A stretch of 64,000 nucleotides of DNA from DATJLY01 sp963729295 (GCA_963729295.1 CAVSNJ010000025.1:310001-374000); one strand, 5' to 3'. Counted from the stretch's first letter, positions 26,764-36,318 are shown. Made by a program: numbers and translations. The notes: a model not told the origin generated them from the sequence alone.

Positions 26764-27936
26764 TCACGCGAAGCTGCGCAGCACGTGCCGCGCGAGCGTC
26801 ATCTTGAGAATTTCGATGGGTCCCTCGGTGATCATGAAGCTCCTCTGGTTGCGCCAGAACTTCTCGATCGGCAGATCGGTGGTGAGGCCGATGCCGCCAT
26901 GGAGCTCCATGCATTTGTCGGCGGCCTCGAACGATTTCGTGTCGCCGAAAATTTTCGCCATGTAGGCCTCGACGCGGATGTCCTCGCCCCGATCGTGCTT
27001 CCAGGCGGCGTGCTGGACCATGAGACGGAGCATGTGCAGGTCCATAAAGCCGTCGACCAGCATCCATTGCACCGCCTGGCGCTCGGCCAAGGGGCGGCCG
27101 AACGTGACGCGCTGTTTCGCGTAGCTCGTGCCGAGCTCGAGGCAGCGCTCGATCACGCCGATGCCGCGCGCGCCATGGCGGACGCGGCCGGTGTTGATCC
27201 AGTTCTGCGCGAACTTGAAGCCGTCGCCCTCCTCGCCGATGCGGTTCTCGACCGGCACCGTCACGTTGTCGAACGCGATCTCCCACGGCCGGTCGTCCAT
27301 CATCGTCTGCTGCGCGCGCAGGAGCTTCACGCCGCGCGACTTCATATCGACGAGAAAGGCCGAGATGCCGCCATGCGAGCCCTTGGCGCGATCGGTCGCG
27401 GCGAACAGTTGGGCCCAGTCCGCCTCGTCGGCGCCGGTGATGAAGCGCTTCATCCCGTTGATGACGTAGTGGTCGCCGTCCCGCACCGCGGTCGTGCGCA
27501 TCGAGCCCGGATCGCCGCCGGCATCGGGCTCGGTCTGGGCGAAGCACCATTTCATCTCGCCCTCTATGGTGGGGATGAGGAAGCGGCGCTTCTGATCGTC
27601 GTTGAGGTGGTAGAGGATTGGGCTGACGTTCGGCCCGAAAATCTCCGACGCGCGCGACGGGAGTGCGATGCTGCGCGCCATCTCGGACCACACCACCACC
27701 TTGGCGAGAAGGCCCAAGCCGAGCCCGCCATATTCCTGCGGCACGTCGTAATTGCCGAGGCCGAGCTCCTTTGCCTTCGCCTCGAGATGGCGGCGCACGT
27801 CAGGCTTGAGCTTGTGGCCGTCGCACGCCTCGCGCTCGATCGGAATGAGCTCGCGATCGACAAATTTGCGTACCGTCTCCTTCAGCATCCGGAGTTCTTC
27901 CGGAAGCTCGAAATTCATGCCCTGCGCTTCATCCAT
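26764..27936 (-). CDS. Acyl-CoA dehydrogenase
   Basis: A 390-residue FAD-dependent dehydrogenase for a CoA thioester. QTEPDAGGDPGSMRTTAVRDGD is the FAD/substrate loop and GGIGLTTDLPIEKFWRNQRSF the C-terminal domain; the catalytic base is probably the Glu in ITEGPIEI near residue 370. Starts GTG 27948 (which overlaps the upstream ligase stop as GTGA), ATG 27936 and ATG 27918 are all possible; I use 27936 because GAGGG lies five bases upstream. In the operon it follows the ADP-forming CoA ligase and precedes the crotonase, a beta-oxidation-like order. Confidence 0.9.
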   Translation of the reverse strand: MDEAQGMNFELPEELRMLKETVRKFVDRELIPIEREACDGHKLKPDVRRHLEAKAKELGLGNYDVPQEYGGLGLGLLAKVVVWSEMARSIALPSRASEIFGPNVSPILYHLNDDQKRRFLIPTIEGEMKWCFAQTEPDAGGDPGSMRTTAVRDGDHYVINGMKRFITGADEADWAQLFAATDRAKGSHGGISAFLVDMKSRGVKLLRAQQTMMDDRPWEIAFDNVTVPVENRIGEEGDGFKFAQNWINTGRVRHGARGIGVIERCLELGTSYAKQRVTFGRPLAERQAVQWMLVDGFMDLHMLRLMVQHAAWKHDRGEDIRVEAYMAKIFGDTKSFEAADKCMELHGGIGLTTDLPIEKFWRNQRSFMITEGPIEILKMTLARHVLRSFA

Positions 27937-27944
27937 CGCGTCCC

Positions 27945-30011
27945 TCACCTGTCGCGCCGCACGAGGCGCACATCGACCGCACGTACGCCTTGCCCTTCGT
28001 CGAGCACGATGAGCGGATTGATCTCGAAGTCGGCGAGGAACGGACGGTGGTCGAGAAAGAGGCGCGACAACCCCACCAGCGCCCGCGCCGCCGCCACGAC
28101 ATCGCGCGCACGCTGGCCGCGGAACGCGTCCAGAAGCCTGGCGCCTTTGAGCGAGCGCAGCATCTCGAGAGCCATCGCCTCATCGACCGGCAATAGTCTG
28201 AGCACCACGTCGTCCAAAACCTCGACCATCACGCCACCCAATCCCGCCGCCATCACCGGCCCATACTGCGCGTCTTCGCGCACGCCGGCGATGAGCTCAA
28301 GCCCCGATACCATCTCCTGCACCAGGAACCCGTCACGCGGTCCTGGAACGCGCGCCGCCATCGCCGCGGCCGCGGCGCGTACCGCATCGCGATCGGCGAG
28401 GTGAAGCGCCACGCCGCCCACCTCGGTCTTGTGCAGCGCTCCCGGCGCCAGGATTTTGACGGCGACGGGAAAGCCGATATCGGCGGCACGCGCCGCCGCC
28501 TCGTCGGGCGTTTTCGCCTGCGCGCTCTTCGGCAGCGTCAACCCGTTCGTTTCGAGGAGCCGGTCGAGCGCGGCGCCCGCGAGCGCTGCGGCATCGCCGC
28601 GCGGCGGCGCCAGAGGCGCCACGCCGCGGCGCAGCGCCTCGGCGTGGGCGATGAGGCAGGTGGCGGCGCGCAAGGTCTCGGGCAGGCCCTGGATGAAGGG
28701 AATACCAGCCCGCGCCTGATAGGCGCGCCCCGCATCGGTCACGTTCTGCGCCGTGCGGCCATAGCAGATCACCGGTTTTTGCGTCGCGGCGAGGACATCC
28801 TGGAACGGGCCGATCGGATAAGGCTCGTCCGCAGTCATCGGCAACTGGCCCTGCATGATGAAGAGATCGACATTGGGATCGGCGACGATGATGCGGCAGA
28901 TCTCGCTGAATTTTCCGGCCTGCACGCCGGTCGTGGCACCGACATCGAGCGGATTCTCCGCCGGCAGGCCGGGGTCGACGCGCGGCGCCAACGCGGCCGC
29001 GGTCGCCGGCGCGAAGGCGGCCAATTCCACGCCCTGTTCGTGCGCGTAATCGAGCAACAGCCCCTTGGCACCGCCCGAGAAGCCGGCGATGGCGATGCGC
29101 TTGCCCTGCGGCAGCCGCCCCGGGCCGAAGGCGAGGCAGCCCTCGATCAGATCGTCGAGCGTCGGCACGCGCAGCACGCCGTATTTGCGGCAGACCGCGT
29201 CGAACACGCGATCGTCGCCCGCGAGCGCGCCGGTATGCGATGCCGCCGCGGCCTGGCCGCGCGCGCTGCGCCCGAGCTTCAGCACGAGCAGCGGTTTTCC
29301 GGCGGCGAGCGCCTTTTCCGCCGCGGCGAGGAAGGCATCGGGCCGGCGCACGCCCTCGACCATGCAGGCGATGATGCGCGTCCCTTCGTCCTCGACAAAG
29401 AAATTGATGTAGTCGGCGAGATCGAGATCGAGCTCGTTGCCGCTCGAGACGGCATAGGAGAAGCCAAGCCCCCGCGTGGCCGCCTGTTGCAGCCAGAACT
29501 GGAACGTGCCGCCCGACTGGAAGACGATGCCGACATCGCCCACCGGCAGCGCGCGCACGCGCGACGCCGGATAAAGCAGGAGCCGCTCGCGCAGCGCGAG
29601 CGAGCCCATGCAGTTGGGGCCGGAGACCCGCAAGCCCTTCTCTTCGCAGAGCGCCCGCACCGCGGATGCGCGCGCCTCGCCCTCGGCATCGCCGCCCTCG
29701 CCGAAGCGCGCGGCATAGATGAGGGCGCATCCGAGGCCATGCGCGGCCGCCTCGGCGAGCGTTTCGGGAATGCCGGGCGCGGGGATGATGGTGAGCGCGA
29801 GATCGATCCGCTCGGGCAACGACGCGAAGTCGGGATGGACGGTCTTGCCCCAAAGCTCGCTGCGCTTCGGATTGACGAGATAGACTTTCGCCGGGAAGCC
29901 GCAAAAGGCGAGATTGTCGTAAATCGCCTTCGACCAGCCGTCGCTGCGGTCGGAAGCGCCGATGATGGCGATGGTCTTCGGCCGCAACAGATCGGTCACG
30001 GAACGGAACAA
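27945..30011 (-). CDS. ADP-forming acyl-CoA synthetase (acetate-CoA ligase family)
   Basis: A 688-residue fusion of the alpha and beta subunits of ADP-forming CoA ligases. Residues 1-140 are a CoA-binding Rossmann fold (TIAIIGASDR), residues 150-450 a succinyl-CoA-ligase-like flavodoxin domain with the phospho-histidine loop ASHTGALAGDD, and the last 200 residues an ATP-grasp domain (VAVKILAPGALHKTEVGGV). It would activate a carboxylic acid with ATP and CoA, releasing ADP. TTG 30011 is five bases from AGGAGG and is preferred over GTG 29999. It is the first gene of the leftward operon ligase, dehydrogenase, crotonase, acyl-activating fusion. Confidence 0.88.
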   Translation of the reverse strand: MFRSVTDLLRPKTIAIIGASDRSDGWSKAIYDNLAFCGFPAKVYLVNPKRSELWGKTVHPDFASLPERIDLALTIIPAPGIPETLAEAAAHGLGCALIYAARFGEGGDAEGEARASAVRALCEEKGLRVSGPNCMGSLALRERLLLYPASRVRALPVGDVGIVFQSGGTFQFWLQQAATRGLGFSYAVSSGNELDLDLADYINFFVEDEGTRIIACMVEGVRRPDAFLAAAEKALAAGKPLLVLKLGRSARGQAAAASHTGALAGDDRVFDAVCRKYGVLRVPTLDDLIEGCLAFGPGRLPQGKRIAIAGFSGGAKGLLLDYAHEQGVELAAFAPATAAALAPRVDPGLPAENPLDVGATTGVQAGKFSEICRIIVADPNVDLFIMQGQLPMTADEPYPIGPFQDVLAATQKPVICYGRTAQNVTDAGRAYQARAGIPFIQGLPETLRAATCLIAHAEALRRGVAPLAPPRGDAAALAGAALDRLLETNGLTLPKSAQAKTPDEAAARAADIGFPVAVKILAPGALHKTEVGGVALHLADRDAVRAAAAAMAARVPGPRDGFLVQEMVSGLELIAGVREDAQYGPVMAAGLGGVMVEVLDDVVLRLLPVDEAMALEMLRSLKGARLLDAFRGQRARDVVAAARALVGLSRLFLDHRPFLADFEINPLIVLDEGQGVRAVDVRLVRRDR

Positions 30012-30153
30012 CCGAGCCTCCTTTGCCGATCCTCGCGGTCTTGCACGCAATTCTGCATGGGTCGGAGGGGGTGTCAACGAGCCGCAGGCCGCGCAATCTT
30101 TCCTCCAAAACGGTTCCACGTTAGGATCGGCGGCAAACGAGGAGGCATTCGCA

Positions 30154-31179
30154 ATGAAGATCGTGACATTCGGTCCGGACCGGCGCACCGGCGTGCTGCG
30201 CGACGAGACGGTGGTCGATATCTCGCTCGCCTTCGCCAAGTATCTGCGCGAGCGCCAAGGCGAGCGCCATCCGCGCCGGCTTGCGAACGCGCTCTGCCCG
30301 CCCGAGCTCGGCCATTTCATCGAGGGCGGCCAGCGCGCGCTCGACAACGCGCAGAAGGCGATCGACTACCTCTTCGGCGAGGTGCAGCACCAGAAAGGCA
30401 CGCTGGGCGAGCAGATCATCCACACGGCCAGCGAGGTGAGCTTGCACGCGCCGGTTCCGGCGGGCGCGCGCATCGCGTGTGCCGGCGGCAATTTCGCCGA
30501 CCACGCCGCCGCCATGGCGAACCGCAACCGCACCGGCGACGTGAAGCCGTTCGCGGGCGACCCGGCCGCCGAGATCCGCAAGACCGGCATCTGGGGCTTT
30601 TGGAAGATCACGCGCGACATGGTCGCGACGGACGGCGAGCTGGTCTATCCCGCGCGCTGCAACCGGCTCGACTACGAGGGCGAGCTCGCGATCGTCATCG
30701 GCAAGCAGGGCAAGGACATCCGCGCCAAGGACGTGAAGGACTATATCTGGGGCATCACGCTCCTGGGCGACTGGAGCGTCCGCGGCGTCGGCGAGCCGGG
30801 CCCGCTGCGCTTTGCCATGCAGAAGAATTTCGACAGCTGCTGCTCGCTCGGACCCTGCATCTCCGTGGGCGAGGCCGATGCGTTGAACGCCCCGGTCGAG
30901 ACCTACGTCAACGGCGAGCGGCGCCAGAACTTCAACACCAAGGACATGGTGTTCTCGTTCGGCGAGTACCTCGAATTCCTGTCGCGCGACCTGACCTTCT
31001 ATCCGGGCGACATCATCAGCGGCGGCACCGCCGCCGGCACGGCCGCGGATTCAAGCCCGCTGCAAGCCGATGGCACGCCTTCGGCCGAGCGGTTCTTGAA
31101 GCCCGGCGATGTCGTCGAGGTGAAGTCGCCCGCGGTCGGCACGCTGCGCACGCGCGTCGTGGCGAAGAAGAACGCGTAG
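30154..31179 (+). CDS. Fumarylacetoacetate hydrolase-family protein
   Basis: A 341-residue FAH-fold enzyme. The metal site is visible in RLDYEGELAIVIGK (Glu ligands) and LLGDWSVRG (Asp ligand). Family members hydrolyse C-C bonds of acylpyruvates or decarboxylate and isomerise ring-cleavage products. It contains a long insertion of about 30 residues between 85 and 145 (ANRNRTGDVKPFAGD). GAGGAGG precedes ATG 30154. It is divergent from the CoA ligase operon and its stop is one base from the convergent CoA transferase gene. Confidence 0.88.
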   Translation: MKIVTFGPDRRTGVLRDETVVDISLAFAKYLRERQGERHPRRLANALCPPELGHFIEGGQRALDNAQKAIDYLFGEVQHQKGTLGEQIIHTASEVSLHAPVPAGARIACAGGNFADHAAAMANRNRTGDVKPFAGDPAAEIRKTGIWGFWKITRDMVATDGELVYPARCNRLDYEGELAIVIGKQGKDIRAKDVKDYIWGITLLGDWSVRGVGEPGPLRFAMQKNFDSCCSLGPCISVGEADALNAPVETYVNGERRQNFNTKDMVFSFGEYLEFLSRDLTFYPGDIISGGTAAGTAADSSPLQADGTPSAERFLKPGDVVEVKSPAVGTLRTRVVAKKNA

Positions 31180-31180
31180 C

Positions 31181-32374
31181 TCAGATCGCGCCGGCCTTGC
31201 GGAAGCCTTCGATCTCGGCGGCAGCGTAGCCGAGCTCGCGCAGCACCTCGTCGTTGTGCTCGCCATATTCGGGCGCGGCGGCGGCGAGGCGGCTTTTCGT
31301 GCGGCTCAACTTCACGGGCTGGCCGATCAGGGTGATGAGGCCGAGCAGCTTCGATTCGACCTGCTGCGCGATGCCCAAATGCCGCACCTGTGGGTCGGCA
31401 AAGGCCTGGTCGATCGAATAGATCGGCCCGCACGGGATGCCGGCGGCGTTGAATTTCTGAATCTGCGCCGCGCCGTCCTCGAGCGACGTGATCTCGTCGA
31501 TCAAGGCGTTGAGCCGCTCGCGGTTCTTGCGCCGGGCGGCGGGCGTCGCGAAATCGGGATCATCGATCCAGGCGGGACGCCCGAGCGCCGTGCAGAAGCG
31601 GCGCCACATCGGCGGCGTCGGCGCGATGTTGATATGGCCATCGCGAGTCTTGAAGGTGCCGGTCGGCGAGCCGGTCGGATGGTTGTTGCCGACCTGGCGC
31701 GGCACCTCGCCCTTCATGAGATAGCGCGCGCCCTGGAAATCGAGCATGAAGAGCAGGGCCTCGAGCAGCGAGGTCGTGATCCATTGCCCCTCGCCCGAGC
31801 GCTGCCGTTCCCACAGCGCGACCATGATGCCGATCGACGCCAGAAGCCCAGCCGCGAGATCGCCCACCGCGATGCCGGCGCGCATCGGCCCGCGCCCGGG
31901 CTCGCCGGTGATCGACATGAGGCCCGACATGCCCTGCGCAATCTGGTCGACGCCGGGCCGGTCGCGATAGGGTCCGTCTTCGCCGAAGCCCGAGATGCTG
32001 GCATAGACGATGCGCTTGTTGATCGCCTTCAGGCTCTCGTAATCGATGCCGAGACGGAATTTCACGTCGGGCCGGTAGTTTTCGACGACGACGTCGGCGC
32101 GCTCGACGAGGCGGCGGAAGATTTTCTGGCCGTCGGGATGCTTGAGGTCGAGCGTGAGCGAGCGCTTGTTGCGGTGGAGATTCTGGAAATCGGGATCGTT
32201 GCGCTGGGCGAAGTCGGTTTGCGTGGCGCTGCCCGGCTCCTCGCGCATCTCGACCTTGATGACGGATGCGCCCCAATCGGCGAACTGGCGCACGCAGGTG
32301 GGCCCGGCGCGCACGCGCGTCAGGTCGATGATGGTGAGGCCCTGGAGCGCGCTCGACGCCGGCGGCAGGCTCAT
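31181..32374 (-). CDS. Class III CoA transferase (CaiB/BaiF family)
   Basis: A 397-residue CoA transferase that moves CoA between carboxylates. LQGLTIIDLTRVRAGPTCVRQ opens the Rossmann fold; the catalytic aspartate that forms the acyl anhydride is Asp172 in GIAVGDLAAG. NLHRNKRSLTLDLKHPDG is a family signature. The start ATG overlaps the upstream hydroxylase stop as ATGA, so the two are translated together. It is the last gene of a leftward three-gene operon. Confidence 0.93.
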   Translation of the reverse strand: MSLPPASSALQGLTIIDLTRVRAGPTCVRQFADWGASVIKVEMREEPGSATQTDFAQRNDPDFQNLHRNKRSLTLDLKHPDGQKIFRRLVERADVVVENYRPDVKFRLGIDYESLKAINKRIVYASISGFGEDGPYRDRPGVDQIAQGMSGLMSITGEPGRGPMRAGIAVGDLAAGLLASIGIMVALWERQRSGEGQWITTSLLEALLFMLDFQGARYLMKGEVPRQVGNNHPTGSPTGTFKTRDGHINIAPTPPMWRRFCTALGRPAWIDDPDFATPAARRKNRERLNALIDEITSLEDGAAQIQKFNAAGIPCGPIYSIDQAFADPQVRHLGIAQQVESKLLGLITLIGQPVKLSRTKSRLAAAAPEYGEHNDEVLRELGYAAAEIEGFRKAGAI

Positions 32375-33543
32375 GCGCCGCCTCCCAGAAGCAGCGCGCC
32401 GTAATTGGCGATGCTCGAATCCCAGGAGAGGCCGCGATGTGCCGCGACGGCATAGAGGTCGCGCATCTGGCGCTGCATCGCGTTCTCGACGAAGAGCGCG
32501 CGGCCGCCGGCGGCGTTGAAGAGGCGCTGCACCGCGGCGAGCGAAAGCTGCGCCGCGTAGGATGAGGCGAGCCGCGTGCGCTTCCTCTGCTTCTGCGACA
32601 ATTTCTCGCCGCGCTCAAGCGTCGCCATGGCGTCGCGCGCGGCGCCGATCGCGAGCTGCCCCGCCGCCAGGATTTCCGCGGCGGAACTGCCGATCCCCAT
32701 GTGCGTGCCCATGAGATCGGCGATCTGCGTGCCGCGCGACTGGCGCGGCTTCGTATATTTCAGATACTCGTCGAGAAAGCCGTCGGCGATGCCGACCGCG
32801 ATCGCGGCAAAGCCGCTGCCGGCGACGTCGTGGCGCGGCATGCGATAGACGATGCCGGGATTGACCGCGACACCCGGCCCGACGCCGTCGTCCGACGCGT
32901 CGCGGTCGAGGATGCGGTGCGCCGGCACGAACACATCCTTCACCTCGAAGCTCTTGCTGCCGGTGCCCGACAGGCCGATGACATGCCAATCGTCGATCAC
33001 GGTGACATCGCTTTTCGGCACGAGGAAATAGCAGCCTTGCGGCGGCTTGCCGTCCTCCTCGAGATGGCCGCCGCACAGGAGCCAGTGCGCGTGATCGATG
33101 CCGCTCGCATAGCGATGGCGGCCGGAAATGCGCGCGCCGCCCGGCACCTTGCGCCCCTTGCCCACCGGCTCGACCGAGGCCGAGAGTCGCGCGAGCGGAT
33201 CCTTGCCCCAGACATCGGCCTGCGCCTCGAGCTCGAACATGCCGAGGAGCTGCGTGTGGTCGCAGTAGATGTTGCCGACCCAGGCCTGCGAGCCGCAGCC
33301 ATGCGCCAGGACGCGGCTCACCTCGCACAGCACGTCCCAAGTCTGCTCATAGCCGCCGAAGCGCGCCGGCTGGCAGATGCGCAGAAGGCCGGCCGCGGCG
33401 AGATCGGCAACCGTCTCCTCGGGGCAGCGCCGCAATTCCTCGGCTTTCGCCGAACGCGAGCGCAGGACCGGGGCGAGTTCGGCCGCGCGCTTCAGCAATT
33501 CCTGCCGCGCCGCGGCGGGCTCGTTCCCGATCGTGTCGGCCAT
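32371..33543 (-). CDS. Acyl-CoA dehydrogenase-fold flavin monooxygenase
   Basis: A 390-residue protein of the HsaA/DszC/p-hydroxyphenylacetate hydroxylase C2 group: reduced-flavin-dependent oxygenases with an acyl-CoA dehydrogenase fold. The catalytic Glu of dehydrogenases is absent; the C-terminus ends RALFVENAMQRQMRDLYAVAAHRG. GCGSQAWVGNIYCDH near residue 83 and IGLSGTGSKSFEVKDVFVPAHR near residue 195 are typical. These enzymes need a separate flavin reductase, and none is visible nearby. It likely hydroxylates an aromatic or heteroaromatic ring before the CoA transferase or aldolase steps. It is 14 bases from the class II aldolase gene. Confidence 0.85.
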   Translation of the reverse strand: MADTIGNEPAAARQELLKRAAELAPVLRSRSAKAEELRRCPEETVADLAAAGLLRICQPARFGGYEQTWDVLCEVSRVLAHGCGSQAWVGNIYCDHTQLLGMFELEAQADVWGKDPLARLSASVEPVGKGRKVPGGARISGRHRYASGIDHAHWLLCGGHLEEDGKPPQGCYFLVPKSDVTVIDDWHVIGLSGTGSKSFEVKDVFVPAHRILDRDASDDGVGPGVAVNPGIVYRMPRHDVAGSGFAAIAVGIADGFLDEYLKYTKPRQSRGTQIADLMGTHMGIGSSAAEILAAGQLAIGAARDAMATLERGEKLSQKQRKRTRLASSYAAQLSLAAVQRLFNAAGGRALFVENAMQRQMRDLYAVAAHRGLSWDSSIANYGALLLGGGA

Positions 33544-33557
33544 CGCGCGCGCGCTCT

Positions 33558-34328
33558 TCAGTTGCGATATGACGAATCGGTGCGGTCGAGCCAGCGCAGC
33601 ACGCCCTGCCATTCGTCGCGCCGGTCGTGCTTCTTCTGGAGCTTCTCGAACTGCTGCGCCGTGCGCTCGCATACTTCGGGCGGCGGCTCGGTGATCTCGG
33701 CGCCGGTCGCCTCGATCTCGAGCTGCACCTCCGCCGACATGATGAGCGTGCGGAGCCGCAAGGCTGCCTGCGCCACCGTGTCGCCGCAGGTGAGGAGCCC
33801 GTGATTGCGCAAGATCAGCGCGTTGTACTGCCCGAGATCGCGGCCCAAACGCTCGCGCTCGTCGGTGTCGAGCGCGATCCCTTCGAAATCGTGATAGCCG
33901 ACGCGGCCGTAGAATTGCATCGCTTCCTGGCACAGGAAGCGCAGGCCCGCTTTACGTGCGCTGATCGCCATGCCGGGCTTGCTGTGCAGGTGCATCACGG
34001 AGTTGACATCGGGCCGCGCCTGATAGACCGCGGAATGGATGGTGAAGCCCGCCGGGTTCACGTCCTCGTCGGTGCCGACCGCCGCGCCGCCGCTATCGAC
34101 CTTGACCAGGTTCGACGCCGTCACCTCCTCGAACAGCAGCGTGTGGCGCTTGATGAGGAAGCGGCCGGGCTCGCCCGGAACGCGCACGGTGAAATGGTTG
34201 AAGATGAGGTCGGTCCAATCGTTGGCGGCCGCCAAGCGGTGCGCCGCGGCAAGATCGACGCGCGCCGTCCATTCGTCAGCCGACACATCGTTGCGGCCGG
34301 CGCCGACGAAACCCTGCGATTGATCCAT
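33558..34328 (-). CDS. Class II aldolase/adducin-family protein
   Basis: A 256-residue zinc-dependent class II aldolase-fold protein, first gene of a leftward operon. Zinc ligands are in VMHLHSKPG and LRNHGLLTCG. Many family members in aromatic clusters are decarboxylases of dihydroxy-aromatic acids or aldolases. ATG 34328 has GGAGGATCG upstream; a longer version has no ribosome binding site. Neighbours suggest a lyase or decarboxylase step in the same pathway as the hydroxylase and CoA transferase. Confidence 0.86.
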   Translation of the reverse strand: MDQSQGFVGAGRNDVSADEWTARVDLAAAHRLAAANDWTDLIFNHFTVRVPGEPGRFLIKRHTLLFEEVTASNLVKVDSGGAAVGTDEDVNPAGFTIHSAVYQARPDVNSVMHLHSKPGMAISARKAGLRFLCQEAMQFYGRVGYHDFEGIALDTDERERLGRDLGQYNALILRNHGLLTCGDTVAQAALRLRTLIMSAEVQLEIEATGAEITEPPPEVCERTAQQFEKLQKKHDRRDEWQGVLRWLDRTDSSYRN

Positions 34329-34405
34329 GGCGATCCTCCGTTTCGCCAAGAGATTAGCCCCTGGCGCGGGCGGCGTCACCAGAACGGCAGGAACCCGCGA
34401 CCGTC

Positions 34406-34434
34406 TTGCCCACACGCCGCCTCTCCACTACCGT
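34406..34434 (+). promoter_or_regulatory. Possible promoter of the TPP enzyme gene
   Basis: TTGCCC at 34406-34411 and TACCGT at 34429-34434 are 17 bases apart in the 141-base divergent gap between the class II aldolase and TPP enzyme genes. The leader to ATG 34470 would be about 30 bases. The -10 match is weak. Confidence 0.35.
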
Positions 34435-34469
34435 CGCAGCGGAATCGAACTCGCGATTGGGAGATGGAC

Positions 34470-36221
34470 ATGGCAGCGGAACCCGAGAACTGGACGACGG
34501 TACCGGCGGATTATCGTGGCGACGCGGTGGTCGCGGCGATGGCGATGGGCGGCGTCGACCATCTTTTCTTCACCTCGGGATCCGAGCTCGCGTTCTATCA
34601 GGAGTCGGTCGCGAAGGCGCGCCATCACAATCGGCCGGTGCCGCGGCTCGTCACCGTGACGCACGAGCATGTGAGCCTCAACGCGGCCTTGGGCTATGCC
34701 GCCGTGACCGGCAAGTGCGCGGCGACGGCAGCGCATGTCGATTGCGGCACGCAGCATTACGGCGGCGCCATCCATACCGCCTGGCGCAGCGGCCTGCCGG
34801 TGATGATTACCGCGGGCGGCGCGCCCTCGGCCTATACCGGCTCGATGCTCGGCTCGCGCGAGGAAGGTGCACATCTCTGGTCGCAGCAGGTTTACGACCA
34901 GGGCGGCATCCTTCGGCAATATACGAAGTGGGACAAGCGGCTCGAATACCAGGACAATCCCGGCCTGCTCGTGAGCCGCGCGCTGCAAGTGGCGCGGACG
35001 GAGCCGATGGGCCCCGTGTACATGAGCTTCCCGCGCGAGATCATCCTGCTGCCGATGCAGGGCGAGGCGAAATTCCCCACCGCCGACCAGCTCGGCATCG
35101 CGCGCCCCACCGCGATCGACCAGGACAGCGCCAAGGAGATCGCGCAACGCCTCATCAAGGCGAAGTTCCCGGTGATCGTCGTCTCGGCCTCGGGCAAGTA
35201 CAAGGAGACGGTGCCGGAGCTCACATCCTTGTGCGAGCTCCTCGGGGTCGCCGTCGTCGACGGCGCGGCGCGCCATTTCCTGTCATTCCCGATGAACCAT
35301 CCGCTCTACCAGAACACCATGTCGCTGAAGGACGCGGACGTGGTGCTGGTGCTCGAAGCGACCGTGCCGTGGATGCCGGGCCGGATGGCGCCCGGTCCCA
35401 ACGCGTGGATCGCGGCGATCGACCAGGATCCGGCGAAGAACCGCTTCCCGACCTACGAGTTCACCGCGGATTTGCGGCTCAACGGCAGCCCGCTCCTGGC
35501 GATCCGCGCGATCCGGGCCGAGGCCGAGAAGCTGTTGGGCGCGAGCGATCGCAGCGCCGCGGCGGACCGCAGCAAGCGCTTCGGCGAAATGTCGACGACG
35601 CGGCGCAGGAAGCTTGCCGAGGAGGCGACGGTCAACGCGAAGAAGACACCCGTCGATCCGATGTTCGTCAGCCACACGATCGCGCAATCGATCGACGATA
35701 ACTGCATCGTGCTCGACGAATCGCTGAGGAGCCCGCGCTTCCCGGAATTCGTCGAGTGTTCGAAGCCCGGCTCCTACATCCACAATCCGGGCTCGAGCGG
35801 CGGCTGGGGACCGGGTGCCGCTTTGGGTGCCAAGATCGGCGCGCCCGACAAGGACGTCGTGCTGGTGACCGGCGACGGGTTCTGGCAATTCGCGGTGCCC
35901 ACTGCGGCGCTGTGGTCGGCCAATCACCATCGCGCGCCGTTCCTGTCCGTCATCCACCAGAACCGCAGCTTCTCGACCGGCACGACCGGCACGAAGCAGG
36001 CGTTCGGCGAGAACTACGCCCACAAGGCGGATTATCCCGGCGGCTATTTCGATCCGCCGATCGACTATGCCAAGGAAGCCGAGGCGTGCGGCGCCTATGG
36101 CGAGAACGTGCGCGACCCGGCCGAGCTCGCACCCGCGATCAAGCGCGGCCTGGCGCAGATCCGCCGCGGCACGCCCGCCGTCATCTCGGTGTGGGAAGCG
36201 CGGCTCAACCACACGGATTGA
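34470..36221 (+). CDS. Thiamine-diphosphate-dependent enzyme, acetolactate synthase-like
   Basis: A 583-residue protein with the three-domain fold of acetolactate synthase and benzoylformate decarboxylase. The N-terminal catalytic Glu is in THEHVSLNAALGYAA (about residue 72). The cofactor site is GDGFWQFAVP followed by the Asn region HQNRSFS about 30 residues on. The central domain has a Rossmann-like layout. ATG 34470 is preferred over ATG 34464 because GGGAG lies six bases upstream. The family includes decarboxylases and carboligases of 2-oxo acids; the reaction here is undetermined. Confidence 0.85.
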   Translation: MAAEPENWTTVPADYRGDAVVAAMAMGGVDHLFFTSGSELAFYQESVAKARHHNRPVPRLVTVTHEHVSLNAALGYAAVTGKCAATAAHVDCGTQHYGGAIHTAWRSGLPVMITAGGAPSAYTGSMLGSREEGAHLWSQQVYDQGGILRQYTKWDKRLEYQDNPGLLVSRALQVARTEPMGPVYMSFPREIILLPMQGEAKFPTADQLGIARPTAIDQDSAKEIAQRLIKAKFPVIVVSASGKYKETVPELTSLCELLGVAVVDGAARHFLSFPMNHPLYQNTMSLKDADVVLVLEATVPWMPGRMAPGPNAWIAAIDQDPAKNRFPTYEFTADLRLNGSPLLAIRAIRAEAEKLLGASDRSAAADRSKRFGEMSTTRRRKLAEEATVNAKKTPVDPMFVSHTIAQSIDDNCIVLDESLRSPRFPEFVECSKPGSYIHNPGSSGGWGPGAALGAKIGAPDKDVVLVTGDGFWQFAVPTAALWSANHHRAPFLSVIHQNRSFSTGTTGTKQAFGENYAHKADYPGGYFDPPIDYAKEAEACGAYGENVRDPAELAPAIKRGLAQIRRGTPAVISVWEARLNHTD

Positions 36222-36230
36222 GGCGAAGGC

Positions 36231-36307
36231 CGTCATCCCCGCGTAAGCGGGGATCCAGGGCAAGTGACGTGCAATGGCTCTGGGCCCCCGCTTTCGCGGG
36301 GGTGACG
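36231..36307. repeat. REP/BIME-like paired hairpin element
   Basis: Two strong hairpins face each other: CCCCGC-GTAA-GCGGGG at 36237-36252 and CCCCCGC-TTTC-GCGGGGG near 36285-36302. The outer ends CGTCA and TGACG are complementary. The motif GTCATCCCCGCG...GCGGGGATCCA is a very widespread repetitive extragenic element of GC-rich proteobacteria. It lies between convergent genes and probably forms a transcription end. Confidence 0.85.
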
Positions 36308-36318
36308 GAGCTAACGGC

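Noticed and set aside
28401..31229. A 942-codon plus-strand frame across the CoA ligase and FAH genes
   Set aside because: Spans two real genes in other frames and has the low-complexity composition of a shadow.
35283..36263. Minus-strand frame starting in the repeat at 36231
   Set aside because: Its first residues (PWIPAYAGMT-type) are the familiar translation of a REP element; the rest is antisense to the TPP enzyme.
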